Shown here: positions 46,010 through 55,102 of the stretch, one piece after another
Position numbering within the stretch: the stretch's first letter is position 1
Layout of the letters: every line of letters starts with the position of its first letter
Origin: Pollutibacter soli
GTDB lineage: Bacteria; Bacteroidota; Bacteroidia; Chitinophagales; Chitinophagaceae
DNA length: 64,000 nucleotides
Direction of reading: 5' to 3'
Assembly (NCBI GenBank): GCA_029269725.1
Contig: JARJHS010000003.1
Location: 464,292 to 528,291 of the forward strand
The notes under the pieces: generated by a model
Told to the model about the DNA's origin: nothing
The model's database searches: none
What the model saw: only the letters and a program-made list of their open reading frames with translations
Position numbers and translations under genes: made by a program

Positions 46010-49000
46010 TCAGATCTCTGAAATAGTAATTTCCGTGCCGTTGCCGATTGTTGATATAATTTGCACCTTATAATTAATATTTTTAGAACGGTATTTTAAA
46101 TTTTTTATTCCGTTCCCTTGTGATGGTGAATCTGTGTCAAAACCGTTTCCGTCGTCTTTGATTATTAATACTTTCTTTTTGAAATTTTTTTGAAAAAGGA
46201 CCTCAATATTCTTACATCCGGAGTATTTTATTGAATTATTAATTGCTTCCTTAGCCATCAGTAATAAATTTCGTTTCTCCTTCTTTGTAAGTATTGAGTT
46301 TTTTAATTCATATTCTATTTTACTCGAAAACGTAATATTGTTTGCAAGAGAAATTGGCAATGCGAATTTCTTAATTCGTTCAAGAAATTCTTCTGTTGTA
46401 TCAAGGCTGTCATCCAGTATCCAGATCATATCCCTCAATCCCGTCGTTGCTTGAGATAATGCGTCTTCAATTTTATTTAAAAAATCTAAATCGCCCTGCG
46501 AGTTTTTGGCGAGATGCGTAAACACTTTGACGGTATTTAATGTGCTACCTATGTCGTCATGGAGATCACTCGCCATATTTTTCCTGATATTTTGCTGAGC
46601 TTTTATCTGACTGATTCTATAGCGATACAATGCATAGAGGAAGCCTGCAGCGAAAATAACTACTCCAACCCTAAACCACAAGGTCTGGTACCACAAAGGC
46701 AACCAGTTCAATGACACGCGAGCGATTGATTGGGTCTCGGAAAAATTTCCGTCAAGATATTTTATTTCAATGCTATAATTGCCTGGCTGGCGACCCATTA
46801 AATTGATACTTCTGCTATTCCCGATATTGATCCAATTGGTATCAACTTCCATTATCCGGTATGCGAAACCAAATTTTTCGGGAGAGTCATAGTTAATAGA
46901 CGAAAAATTAACAGTTGCCTGCAACGCCCCCGCAGGTATCTCAAAATACTCCTGGTTGATATCAAAATTTTCTGTTGTTGTATCTGCCCTCACATGTACC
47001 ATAATTGAGGAAATGTATACATCATGCCTTGATTTCCGTAGATTCATTTTTTTCGCGTCGAAAGCCGTCATTCCTCCTAACCCTCCAAATATTGCTATAT
47101 CAGATACGGAAGTACCACTGAATTGTTCAAAATAATTTGAATGCATTCCATCTTCTTCCAGAAATGTTTCAATCGATTCATTTTTCACGTTCATTATAGA
47201 TAATCCGGTATTCGAGGAAATGGCTAGTAAGGTATCGTTAATCAGAACAATCTTGTTCAATCCCACATTATAAAATCCTTCTTTTTTACCGTATAGTTTT
47301 ATCGCTCCATTATCTTTTGACACTCTTGCCAGCCCATGTCCATAATCAGCGATCCAGTAATATGATCCCGTCTCTGCAATATCCATGTTTATGTTAAGCG
47401 TATCTGTTGAATTCGGAAATAAAAAATACATTTCCTCAGACGACCGTGTCTGCGGATTATACTTGGTTATGCTTGCATCAAATAATACCCATAATTTTTC
47501 TTCGGAATCAAAAAAAAGTCGTTTTGTAAAATAACCTTTCCTTGCGCCGAGCCAACTGCTTACATCGACCTTATGCAATAGTCTTTTTTTTCTATCCCAG
47601 GCATAGAACTCGTTTGGATTGAAAGCGGCAAAAAAATAAAGTGAGTCCCGCAATGTCACCATAGACACAAATCCCTTGTCTGCCAAGAGACCCAGTTCTG
47701 GAAAAACAGAACTTAGATTTTTTTTTCTACCCCCAAAATAAAATTCCGTACCACCGGGGCCAGACACTAAAAGTGAATTATTCGGTAAACAAATTCCAGA
47801 ATAAAAAGTCTGCGGGTCCGATAATCTTTTTAGCGCACCGGATTGCAGGTACACACGGAAGAGTCCATTATCTGTACATACATATACTTCATTTTCGCTT
47901 CGATGAAATATAGTTGTACAATGTCCCAGACGCAAAAAACTTTTATCCATCGATTCATAATAACCGGTAACGGGCGGGTCCAGATTTCTAATATATGCAA
48001 GGCCATACTGCCCTCCGATCCACAACGCTTTTCCATCAAAATAAATCGAACTGGTATAGAGCAACCAATCATCGTCATCCATAAATCGACTGAATCTTAG
48101 TTCTGTGATTTCGCCTGATGAAAACGATATTTTCAAAAGTTTGCCGTCACCCGTAACAAATGCCTCCTCACCAAAAATCGTGATGCAATCAAACTTCCTA
48201 TTTAAAATATTTAATAATTTCCCTTTTAAAACCGAGCGAATGTTAACATACCATTGCTTTTCGATATCAACAATTTTCAGACCTGTGTTGATTGGAATGA
48301 AAATATATTCGGAATTGGCTGCTAAGTCGGTATATGCAGGAATCTCACTATCACTCGGTTGAGATTCATCAATCAGGAACTTCCAATTATTAAAGATTGA
48401 ATCCGAAGTGACGATACCCACTTCAGAGATCAGGAACCATAACTTATTTCTTTGGTCTAAAAGAATCTTATTAATTGACCCCGGCTTCTGAAGCTTTTCT
48501 GCTGATCGAAAGACAACTTCATTTGTATAATTCGACTTATCGATCCGGAAAACTGTTCCATCTGCGGATCCAATAAAAATATGTCCTGCAGTTACGGCCA
48601 ATGACCTGCACCACGCCTGGACACCCTTTAACGATATTGTAGTGTCTGTTGTACCGGAGCTAATATTAATTTTAGTGAGCCCACCTGTCAAACTCAGCGC
48701 CCAAAGGTGATCCCCGGTATAGTCAATAGCCAGGTCAAAAATATCGGTTCCGTTCAGGATAAATTTTCGATTAGCAACATTCTGACTGAATGCGCGACTT
48801 ATCGTGCCGTCAAACCGGAACAAACCCTCCTGCGTTGAAACCCATATAAATCCCAGCCTATCCTTTAAAACTTTCCTCGCATTCAGGCTGGGAATGAGAT
48901 TCTCTTTATTTAACTTAGTCAGGGGCAAAAAAGTAGTTTCCTGAGCTTTTGATATTGCCGGTGCCAGGAAGAAGGTCTGCAGAAATACACAGCAGTGTAA

Positions 49001-49015
49001 AATTTTGCTACACAT
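46010..49015 (-). CDS. Large periplasmic-propeller sensor histidine kinase
   Basis: About 1001 residues from the ATG at 49013-49015. A signal sequence (LHCCVFLQTFFLAPAISKAQ) is followed by two seven-bladed-propeller-like halves (DRLGFIWVSTQEGLFRFDG), a Y_Y_Y domain (PGNYSIEIKYLDG), one membrane helix (WFRVGVVIFAAGFLYALYRY), the H-box MASDLHDDIGSTLNTVK and an ATPase domain (NLLLMAKEAINNSIKYSG, IKDDGNGFD). It is not a hybrid: there is no receiver or AraC domain, so it needs a separate regulator, probably the one at 45263-45928. Its start codon shares CATG with the C11 protease gene. Confidence 0.9.
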   Translation of the reverse strand: MCSKILHCCVFLQTFFLAPAISKAQETTFLPLTKLNKENLIPSLNARKVLKDRLGFIWVSTQEGLFRFDGTISRAFSQNVANRKFILNGTDIFDLAIDYTGDHLWALSLTGGLTKINISSGTTDTTISLKGVQAWCRSLAVTAGHIFIGSADGTVFRIDKSNYTNEVVFRSAEKLQKPGSINKILLDQRNKLWFLISEVGIVTSDSIFNNWKFLIDESQPSDSEIPAYTDLAANSEYIFIPINTGLKIVDIEKQWYVNIRSVLKGKLLNILNRKFDCITIFGEEAFVTGDGKLLKISFSSGEITELRFSRFMDDDDWLLYTSSIYFDGKALWIGGQYGLAYIRNLDPPVTGYYESMDKSFLRLGHCTTIFHRSENEVYVCTDNGLFRVYLQSGALKRLSDPQTFYSGICLPNNSLLVSGPGGTEFYFGGRKKNLSSVFPELGLLADKGFVSMVTLRDSLYFFAAFNPNEFYAWDRKKRLLHKVDVSSWLGARKGYFTKRLFFDSEEKLWVLFDASITKYNPQTRSSEEMYFLFPNSTDTLNINMDIAETGSYYWIADYGHGLARVSKDNGAIKLYGKKEGFYNVGLNKIVLINDTLLAISSNTGLSIMNVKNESIETFLEEDGMHSNYFEQFSGTSVSDIAIFGGLGGMTAFDAKKMNLRKSRHDVYISSIMVHVRADTTTENFDINQEYFEIPAGALQATVNFSSINYDSPEKFGFAYRIMEVDTNWINIGNSRSINLMGRQPGNYSIEIKYLDGNFSETQSIARVSLNWLPLWYQTLWFRVGVVIFAAGFLYALYRYRISQIKAQQNIRKNMASDLHDDIGSTLNTVKVFTHLAKNSQGDLDFLNKIEDALSQATTGLRDMIWILDDSLDTTEEFLERIKKFALPISLANNITFSSKIEYELKNSILTKKEKRNLLLMAKEAINNSIKYSGCKNIEVLFQKNFKKKVLIIKDDGNGFDTDSPSQGNGIKNLKYRSKNINYKVQIISTIGNGTEITISEI

Positions 49016-50474
49016 GAGTAACACCAAAAAAACCTACAAATGGAAAGTAGTCATCATAGCGCAGTACAGCAAAGACTGGGATCCTGAATATAAGGAACTT
49101 ATTGATGAAGTTAAAGAGAGTCTGCAGACTTTAGAATCTGTTCGCTTTTTAATACTTACATATCGGGTTCCTCATTCAACATTTAAAAATGGAGCAATTA
49201 AAATTGAAGATTTTGAATATGGAAATCCTAACGAATCTTCTGAGGATTGGAAAGACTCAAACTTTTATGATGGAGATGATATAAAATCGTTTTTCAGTGA
49301 CATAGTTTTGCCCGTTAATGCCGATAAGCTTGTGTTTATGACCTGGGGGCATGGCGCTGGATTAGGGTACCTTCCGGAAAAAATCATTCCTCCAACAGAT
49401 TTAAACCTTTGGAAACCTAACGAGGTGTTTCAGATCGCAGGCAAGCTGAAAACGATGGAATTATTGCGTGAATATCAAGATCAAATCATTGCCGAAGCCA
49501 CAGTATCACAATTCATTAATGCCAACTTTTCGATAAAAAAAATTACCCCAACACCTGCTTTGAATGCGCTGATTCTCAAAAGCAGCCATCTGCGGGATTT
49601 TGCAAGTGAGTTCGTCCAATCCACGGGTATAATCAGTGCGGGTGACCTGGCAGAATGGTTGAAAATTCTAAATCAAAAGGTAAATATTTTTATCGCCTCA
49701 AACTGCTTATGTCAAATGTTTGAGCCTGGATATTCGCTTAGAAAGGTAGCAAAATACATGGTTGCGGCGCAAAGCTTAATTCCGTTATTTGGGTTTGATT
49801 ATTGGTCATTTTTCTGTTCGCTTAAGGATGACGCCCTCGATGACCGCGATCACGTATTGAACATTATAAAAAATTTCCCGAGCAAGTACGATGAAGAATA
49901 TTTAATTTGGGCAAAAGCAGCAGACACAAAATTTGACAGAGAAGTTTTAGAAATTGCCTCACTTTCAGCAAACGATCTGTACTATTATGACGATTTACTT
50001 ATAGAGATTAATAAACTTGCTGAATTGTTATCTGAGATTATAATTAACAATACTGAAAATGTAGGCATTATTATCGACGCTAGAGAGAAAAGCATGGACA
50101 TGATGCCCGGGAATAACGCAATCGGATTTATCGATATTTTTCACTTTACTAATAATCTCCTTTTTTATTCAAGCAATAGCTTGAACAACGAAATAAAAAA
50201 AGTCATCTCAGAAATTAATAAAATCAAAATAAAGTGTTGCATTGCCGCTTATCCTCAATCCACAGCTGACTGGCCAATTTTAGTTCCGATAACTTTTGAA
50301 AAGCCCGAATTTTTATCAATTTTTCATCCAGCTCCCGCCAGATATGACAATCAGAAATTCATTTATGATCGCTTTTACTCTGAAAGGTCAAGAGATACCA
50401 TATCAAGAGAGAAAAAGTTGAAATGGGATGACTATATCAGAGCTTTCTCAAAAAGATTTATTTCAAGTTATTGA
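49014..50474 (+). CDS. Clostripain-like (family C11) caspase-fold cysteine protease
   Basis: A 486-residue protein starting at the ATG at 49014 inside CATG. No signal peptide, so probably cytosolic. The caspase-fold core is clear: first strand KWKVVIIAQYSKD, DKLVFMTWGHGAGLG with catalytic His113, a long insert, then VNIFIASNCLCQMFEPGYSLRKVAKYMVAAQ with catalytic Cys231, the equivalent of the DxCLMxxxE clostripain motif followed by the substrate-pocket segment. The remainder (FYSSNSLNNEIKKVI...AAYPQSTADWP) is C-terminal. Specificity cannot be read. The small gene at 50468-50875 converges on its 3' end; 7 bp overlap. Confidence 0.72.
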   Translation: MSNTKKTYKWKVVIIAQYSKDWDPEYKELIDEVKESLQTLESVRFLILTYRVPHSTFKNGAIKIEDFEYGNPNESSEDWKDSNFYDGDDIKSFFSDIVLPVNADKLVFMTWGHGAGLGYLPEKIIPPTDLNLWKPNEVFQIAGKLKTMELLREYQDQIIAEATVSQFINANFSIKKITPTPALNALILKSSHLRDFASEFVQSTGIISAGDLAEWLKILNQKVNIFIASNCLCQMFEPGYSLRKVAKYMVAAQSLIPLFGFDYWSFFCSLKDDALDDRDHVLNIIKNFPSKYDEEYLIWAKAADTKFDREVLEIASLSANDLYYYDDLLIEINKLAELLSEIIINNTENVGIIIDAREKSMDMMPGNNAIGFIDIFHFTNNLLFYSSNSLNNEIKKVISEINKIKIKCCIAAYPQSTADWPILVPITFEKPEFLSIFHPAPARYDNQKFIYDRFYSERSRDTISREKKLKWDDYIRAFSKRFISSY

Positions 50475-50875
50475 CTGCTATCCGGAAAGCCAGAGGCGTT
50501 CACTTTGCCGCCGGGGCCTTCAAACGTGAGATTTACTTTCGCGAACGATGTGCCTGCAAATCTTCTCCAGCCAAGGTTCATTCGAAAACCTTCAATTTTT
50601 ATGTCATTTGTTCCGTGCTCAAATTTAAGAAAGGCATACGGATTTTTTTCATCTTTACATTTTTCATCAATTTTATCTATTTCTAAAGGTGTTTCCTGCA
50701 AGCTAGCATTTTCATCATCGGTTTGAATTTCAACTGTAAAGTTTAAAATTATAGAGTCACCAGCTTTACTCGCCACAATTTTTTTCGAATCTATTAGAAA
50801 CGATTTGTAAGGGAATTCTGAAGCTGTAGTTGACTTTAAAATTTTGATAAATAGTCCGGTGAAAGCGTCTGGCAT
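50468..50875 (-). CDS. Unknown beta-rich protein convergent with the C11 protease
   Basis: A 135-residue protein without signal peptide or helices. Stretches such as SIILNFTVEIQTDD, YAFLKFEHGTNDIKIEGFRMNLGWRRFAG and FAKVNLTFEGPGGKVNASG suggest a small beta-sandwich. Its last 7 bp, stop codon included, overlap the end of the C11 gene. I do not recognise a family. The neighbour at higher coordinates is an MT-A70 methyltransferase pseudogene, so it may belong to the same former operon. Confidence 0.5.
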   Translation of the reverse strand: MPDAFTGLFIKILKSTTASEFPYKSFLIDSKKIVASKAGDSIILNFTVEIQTDDENASLQETPLEIDKIDEKCKDEKNPYAFLKFEHGTNDIKIEGFRMNLGWRRFAGTSFAKVNLTFEGPGGKVNASGFPDSSQ

Positions 50876-51046
50876 AAAGGTAATTTTTAAATGTCATCAG
50901 AATAATTCGAGAAAACTACTCACCAGTGCATTGATTAGTCGTTTCAATTTTATTTAGATTAAAGACACTAGCTGTATTTTCTGAATCGAAATAAATGCTT
51001 TTCAATCATTCATAAAAAGTGAAATCACCCTTTTTACCCTGCTTTT

Positions 51047-51765
51047 TCACCCATATTTATTAATTACTTTTGGAGAATATTTAGTTTTTTGTCTCAACTT
51101 CGATTTTACTTCGTCATCAACACGACAAGTCACCTCTGGCTTAATTGTAATTTGACTCTCGGCTTGTGAATCGTTGCAATATATTTGCCAATCGATTTCA
51201 TAAGTTTCAGCTTGATTGCCCAAACCGCCTAGCCCTCTTTACTTCCCCTTGAAAACGGCTCAAGGTAGGGCCCAGGACTACATGATTCAGAAAGTTTATA
51301 CTGCTAATCATGCTTTCTGCTATGTTCACGTTTTCTTGTTGCGATAATATTGACTTGCGAACGCCCTGGTGCTAGTGTCCGAGCCTTTTTTCCACGTACA
51401 CCAAATAGTAAAACCTCCGTAACATTGTAAAATAAAATCAGACACCTCGGCCATCTGGCCCACCATCCTTTTTAATTTTATACAAAATAATGTTACTCTT
51501 ATAATTAGACCCCGCGCTTTCATTATTTCTAATCTTTCGGGCAAAAAAGCGTTTGGCACCCACAAATAAAGATGTGCTGTTTCATTAGCGGCAATTTGCA
51601 CTGGTATATCTTTTATTGCTTGACGATCCAAAGTGGGATAACGGCACAGTCTCCGATGTTCTTGGGGCAACTTGCCAGTTCTGTTTCAAACTGCCAGGGT
51701 GGATCAGCAACTATCGCCGTGAAACGCTGTTCACCTAAAATTGTTAAAAAATCCTTTGCTCTCAG
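51047..51765 (-). pseudogene. MT-A70 family adenine methyltransferase pseudogene
   Basis: The reading must change frame several times to recover the protein. One frame gives FTAIVADPPWQFE with catalytic DPPW at 51694-51705. The next frame gives RTGKLPQEHRRLCRYPTLD and HLYLWVPNAFLPERLEIMKA. A third gives NYKSNIILYKIKKDGG, PDGRGV and a stop. Then come VTEVLLFGVRGKKARTLAPG, RSQVNIIATRKREHSRK and another stop, then CSPGPYLE, GNQAETYEIDWQIY and a TGA at 51047-51049. This order is that of MT-A70 DNA adenine methyltransferases. At least three frameshifts and two internal stops show it is dead. Confidence 0.8.
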
Positions 51766-51782
51766 GAATTAGTGGGACAAAA

Positions 51783-52028
51783 TTACTCGTTCCTGCCGCT
51801 CGCTAGTCTTTTATGCCTTTTCTTGGCAAAATCTTTCACTATTAATTCTACTGTGACAATTTTCACAATGTGATTTAGATTTCCAGGCTTTCCCATGTGT
51901 TCGTCGGCATCATCCTCCGCCTCGATCTTTGTATCCCTGCGGGTTCCGGCGTAAGAGCATTTAGTACAAATCGCCTGATGATAGATACGATCCGAAAACG
52001 AACCATTTTTTAATAACTGTTTTGACAT
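51783..52028 (-). CDS. Small Cys-pair protein, zinc-ribbon-like
   Basis: An 81-residue protein with one CxxC (ICTKCSYAGTRRDTK) and an Asp/Glu/His-rich segment (IEAEDDADEHMGKPGNLNHIVKIV), then a basic tail (DFAKKRHKRLASGRNE). It starts 6 bp after the end of the interrupted exported-protein gene and ends 17 bp before the MT-A70 remnant, so all three were probably one operon. It is not recognised; a small zinc-binding accessory protein is plausible. Confidence 0.45.
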   Translation of the reverse strand: MSKQLLKNGSFSDRIYHQAICTKCSYAGTRRDTKIEAEDDADEHMGKPGNLNHIVKIVTVELIVKDFAKKRHKRLASGRNE

Positions 52029-52034
52029 CGTTTA

Positions 52035-53414
52035 TTATTTGTATTTGAATTGAATGGGGAATGAGAAACGAATGCCAATATTGTTTCTTTCGAACAAATC
52101 GTATTCAGTTTCTGTCGTTTTAAAAAAATCGAGGAACTTGTAGTACAGCTCCGCATTCACGACCGAACTTTCTTTCTTAGAATCTTTAATTGCGAAAAGA
52201 AATCCCAAATAAGTATTAACTATCGGCTTTTGTTTGGATTGTATAATCCATTCCGGATTGACATGAAAAGCAGCTATATTATTCTGAAATAAAAACCAAA
52301 AAATATCACCGTATAAAGTCACTTTTTTCAGATCCTGGAGATATTCTCCCTTGTAAGCAGTATAGTTTTTTGTGGTTTTCCGATTGCCGGGACTTGTCCC
52401 AAATTCAGTTGTCTCTGAAATTTCCTCCTTTTTCAATTTTGTAAAGTTGTCACTGTAACCGAATGCTATTCCACAATCTGCAAAAAAGGACTGGAAATTT
52501 ACAGGTCGCCATCGATAATAGGACCATTGCAACTTAAGTTCATGTGTCACAAAGGAAGTGTCAGCTATTTGTTGGTCAACCAGCTGGGCTGGGTAGAATA
52601 ATTTAAATGCATTTCTGTTGACTTTATATCCAATAGAAAACCAGCCAAAGCCAAATCCCTCAATACCTGATTGGAAGGAAAGACTCTCGAGTTGCTTAAG
52701 TGTCTTATTCTTTAGATTTCTAAGCTGTGTTTTGTAATAGGGATAATTTTGAATAGCTGCATGAATTGAATCACATAAATGACTTGCTTTTTCTACCAGA
52801 TATGTCAATTCAGCGATCCTTGTATCATCTGTTGCGGCCTGCAATAGTAAAGTCAGAGAGTCTTGTTTTTAGGTTTGCGTTTCTAGCGTCATGTTTAGCT
52901 GAACAAATTCCCGACGACGGGAAAACGCAATAAATTTCTCCTCGAAATCAAACTTAATTTTATCGATTTGTTGGTTATAAATATCTGCTGAATCTGCATC
53001 ATACTCCAATCGCTGTTTGGACAAAGTCATAAAATTATACTGCAGATCCAGGCTGAATTGCGTATTAAGCGTTGAATTATTGAATAGGGAAAATATACCG
53101 TCAGATACGGCCCCGCTGGCTTTAGCCGTAAAAACTGAACCCTTATTCGATATGATATTTCCGGCAAAGTCCACCTTTCCGTCCGTCAGATCCAACGAAG
53201 CGAAATTACCAATGCTGTTCTTCGTTTGGCCGGTAATCAAATTACTGAATTGTTGATTCAGCAGTTTTTTAAACATAGACCGGTTGTCGCCGACAACGAC
53301 AGCACCATTGTTAACCCTGTACGCGTCAAAATCAATTCTGTAGGCTCGAGTTGAGTCTTGTGCATCTGCCAATAACGGGAACCCAACCATTAGAAAAAGG
53401 ATATGTCTTATCAT
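52035..53414 (-). pseudogene. Exported beta-barrel-like protein gene interrupted by an in-frame TAA
   Basis: Two open halves lie in the same frame, separated only by TAA at 52869-52871. The 5' half starts at 53412-53414 with a signal peptide (MIRHILFLMVGFPLLADAQ) and includes NSIGNFASLDLTDGKVDFAGNI. Directly after the stop come KQDSLTLLLQAATDD and a 3' half full of strand patterns (GFGFGWFSIGYKV, HELKLQWSYYRWRP, FADCGIAFGYSDNF, IGIRFSFPIQFKYK), ending like an outer-membrane barrel. The joined product would be 459 residues. It is either a pseudogene, a TAA read-through, or a sequencing error; a split into two genes is less likely because only the 5' half has a signal peptide. Confidence 0.65.
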
Positions 53415-53721
53415 AAATCGGAGTTTTCCTATTTTGGAGTAGTGCTTAATCTTTAAATAAGGTTGATAAAGTAAAAAAAACAAATCAGGTTGTAAAACCG
53501 TTTTTTCACGTTCTTTCCAGGCGTGTTTTCCTCATTGCCCGCGAAGCAAACATGTATTCACTCCCATTCTATTGAAGTACTACAGATTCGAAACCTTCGT
53601 CTAAAACTTACTGTTGAATGTTATTTGTAAATCAATAAACCGTGTGTCTTGTATCAGGTTTATTTTTTGTTTGTCATTTGACAAATTCTTCCTGCGATTT
53701 GCTTCCGACCTGCCTCCAATA

Positions 53722-53967
53722 TTAATTTAAAAGGCGGCCTACGGCAGGGTGGTTATTGACTGATTGTTGCAATGGGACTTTCAGCTTTGGACAAAATAAT
53801 TCTTCCTTTATCATTTTTGCAAACAGTGATCCGGTACAAGCATCACAATCTGAAAAATTGATAACAGACCCCGAGACTTCATACATTCCTGTTAGATTAT
53901 TACCATACACTATTAAGACAAACTTTTCTTTCGTGCATCTTTTAAAAAAATAGCGCCATTCACACAT
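53722..53967 (-). CDS. Possible small unknown protein
   Basis: An 81-residue frame (MCEWRYFFKRCTKEKFVLIVYGNN) with a middle section GMYEVSGSVINFSDCDACTG that resembles small exported Bacteroidota proteins. No signal peptide is present from this start; an A-run at 53943-53950 could hide a frameshift from a longer 5' part. It may be real, truncated, or chance. Confidence 0.3.
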   Translation of the reverse strand: MCEWRYFFKRCTKEKFVLIVYGNNLTGMYEVSGSVINFSDCDACTGSLFAKMIKEELFCPKLKVPLQQSVNNHPAVGRLLN

Positions 53968-54064
53968 TCGCGCTATGGGGGGCGCTGAACGTGTTGTTTA
54001 ATGTCCCGGATGCTGCTGAATACAAAAATCTTTACTCTACAACTGATCACCGTGCATTAATAAA

Positions 54065-54280
54065 ATGGATGCATCGACCAAATACCGATGGCTCATTGAA
54101 GGTTGGAGTGACTATTGGAATGATAGAAAAAATGCTAACTGGGTTCATTATAGAATAAAAATGATCAGGTTTTAATTTCTTCACGCAGTACATGAAAATC
54201 CTGGATTGGCAAAGAAAGTCGATGGAGAATATCATGAGTTCTGCGGATACGTGGACGTGTTTGTGGAGCGGATTAGATAG
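54065..54280 (+). pseudogene. Possible gene remnant with in-frame TAA
   Basis: A 71-codon plus-strand frame with one internal TAA at 54173-54175. It reads MDASTKYRWLIEGWSDYWND and then, after the stop, FLHAVHENPGLAKKVDGEYH and EFCGYVDVFVERIR. The Glu/Lys/Asp-rich second half looks coding. An overlapping frame just upstream (GALNVLFNVPDAAEYKNLY) also looks coding-like, so several frameshifts may be present. No family recognised. The rest of 53415-54333 shows no clear gene. Confidence 0.3.
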
Positions 54281-54333
54281 GCACCTTATTGTAACTCATC
54301 TGTAAATATGCCGAATTAAGTATGAAATCATTC

Positions 54334-54711
54334 CTAAATAGAATTGCCTACCTTGCCAGATAAATGATCATTCGCTTGATCCCCCTGTTTTTCAAACATT
54401 TTGGTCATTGTATTCAAACCAATTTTAATTTTAACAGAATCTCTCCCGGTATCTGGCCCTTCCCCTGTTCTTATTTTTATTATCCCCGCGTTCGTATGCA
54501 AAGTTGACATTTGAAACGCTAAATATCTGAGGCCTAAAACAATGCTTATGCTCCACGACACGACTGTTATGGCTAAAGGAATTTGAATTACCCCAATGGC
54601 CATCTTTTCAGTTCTTACGATTGTAAAAGCTATTGCAGCAACGCTAAGAGCGGTAATATAATAAACATATTTTTCCTGTTTCGCTTGTAACCTATTGGCA
54701 AGATCTTTCAA
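54334..54711 (-). CDS. Small two-helix membrane protein, perhaps 5'-truncated
   Basis: A 125-residue frame starting at TTG (54709-54711); no ATG is available and a TAG lies four codons upstream, so the 5' end may have been lost. It has a charged N-terminal helix (LANRLQAKQEKY), two membrane helices (YYITALSVAAIAFTIVR; MAIGVIQIPLAITVVSWSISIVLGLRYLAF) and a soluble basic C-terminus. It is unrecognised. It ends the accessory patch just before tRNA-Lys. Confidence 0.5.
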   Translation of the reverse strand: MKDLANRLQAKQEKYVYYITALSVAAIAFTIVRTEKMAIGVIQIPLAITVVSWSISIVLGLRYLAFQMSTLHTNAGIIKIRTGEGPDTGRDSVKIKIGLNTMTKMFEKQGDQANDHLSGKVGNSI

Positions 54712-54787
54712 ATCTGGATCCTAAATATTCTTTTCCCAAATTAAGGTTGCTTGTTAATTTGCAAAATACTTGCAAAAGTCGGTAAAT

Positions 54788-54814
54788 GAAAAAAGGGTTT
54801 CGCCTGAAACCCTT
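54788..54814 (-). terminator. Terminator of tRNA-Lys
   Basis: On the minus strand AAGGGTTTC, loop AGGC, GAAACCCTT, then Ts, 8 bp after the tRNA 3' end. Confidence 0.85.
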
Positions 54815-54822
54815 GCCTGGAG

Positions 54823-54895
54823 TGACCCCGCAGGGACTCGAACCCTGGACCTACTGATTAAGAGTCAGTAGCTCTACCAGCTGAGCTACGGAGTC
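54823..54895 (-). tRNA. tRNA-Lys (CTT anticodon)
   Basis: A 73-nt cloverleaf: acceptor GACTCCG/CGGGGTC (one G-U), D arm GCTC/GAGC, anticodon loop CTCTTAA with CTT reading lysine AAG, and T arm GGTTCGAGTCC. CCA is not encoded. Its 3' end faces the accessory patch, but no repeat of the tRNA end was seen elsewhere in the window. Confidence 0.95.
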
Positions 54896-55102
54896 AATTG
54901 GGGGTGTGAAATTATACATTTTCCGGCAGTCTCCCTATCAGGCAAAAAAATGTTTGAAATGTTCCATTAAAATCCAAAATAAATGGTCTCCATGGTACAA
55001 TTTTAGAATCAAAAGAATTGCCTGCACAATCCGGGAAATCAATCGATGAAAATATATAATAAGACTTGTATTATTTTCGTAATCAGTTTAACACAACACC
55101 CA

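Noticed and set aside
52869-52871. Recoded stop (selenocysteine or pyrrolysine)
   Set aside because: The codon is TAA, not TGA or TAG, and no recoding structure was seen; a nonsense mutation or error is simpler.
54823-54895. tRNA-Lys as a proven integration site
   Set aside because: I found no integrase gene and no second copy of the tRNA 3' end in the window, so it is listed only as a suggestion.
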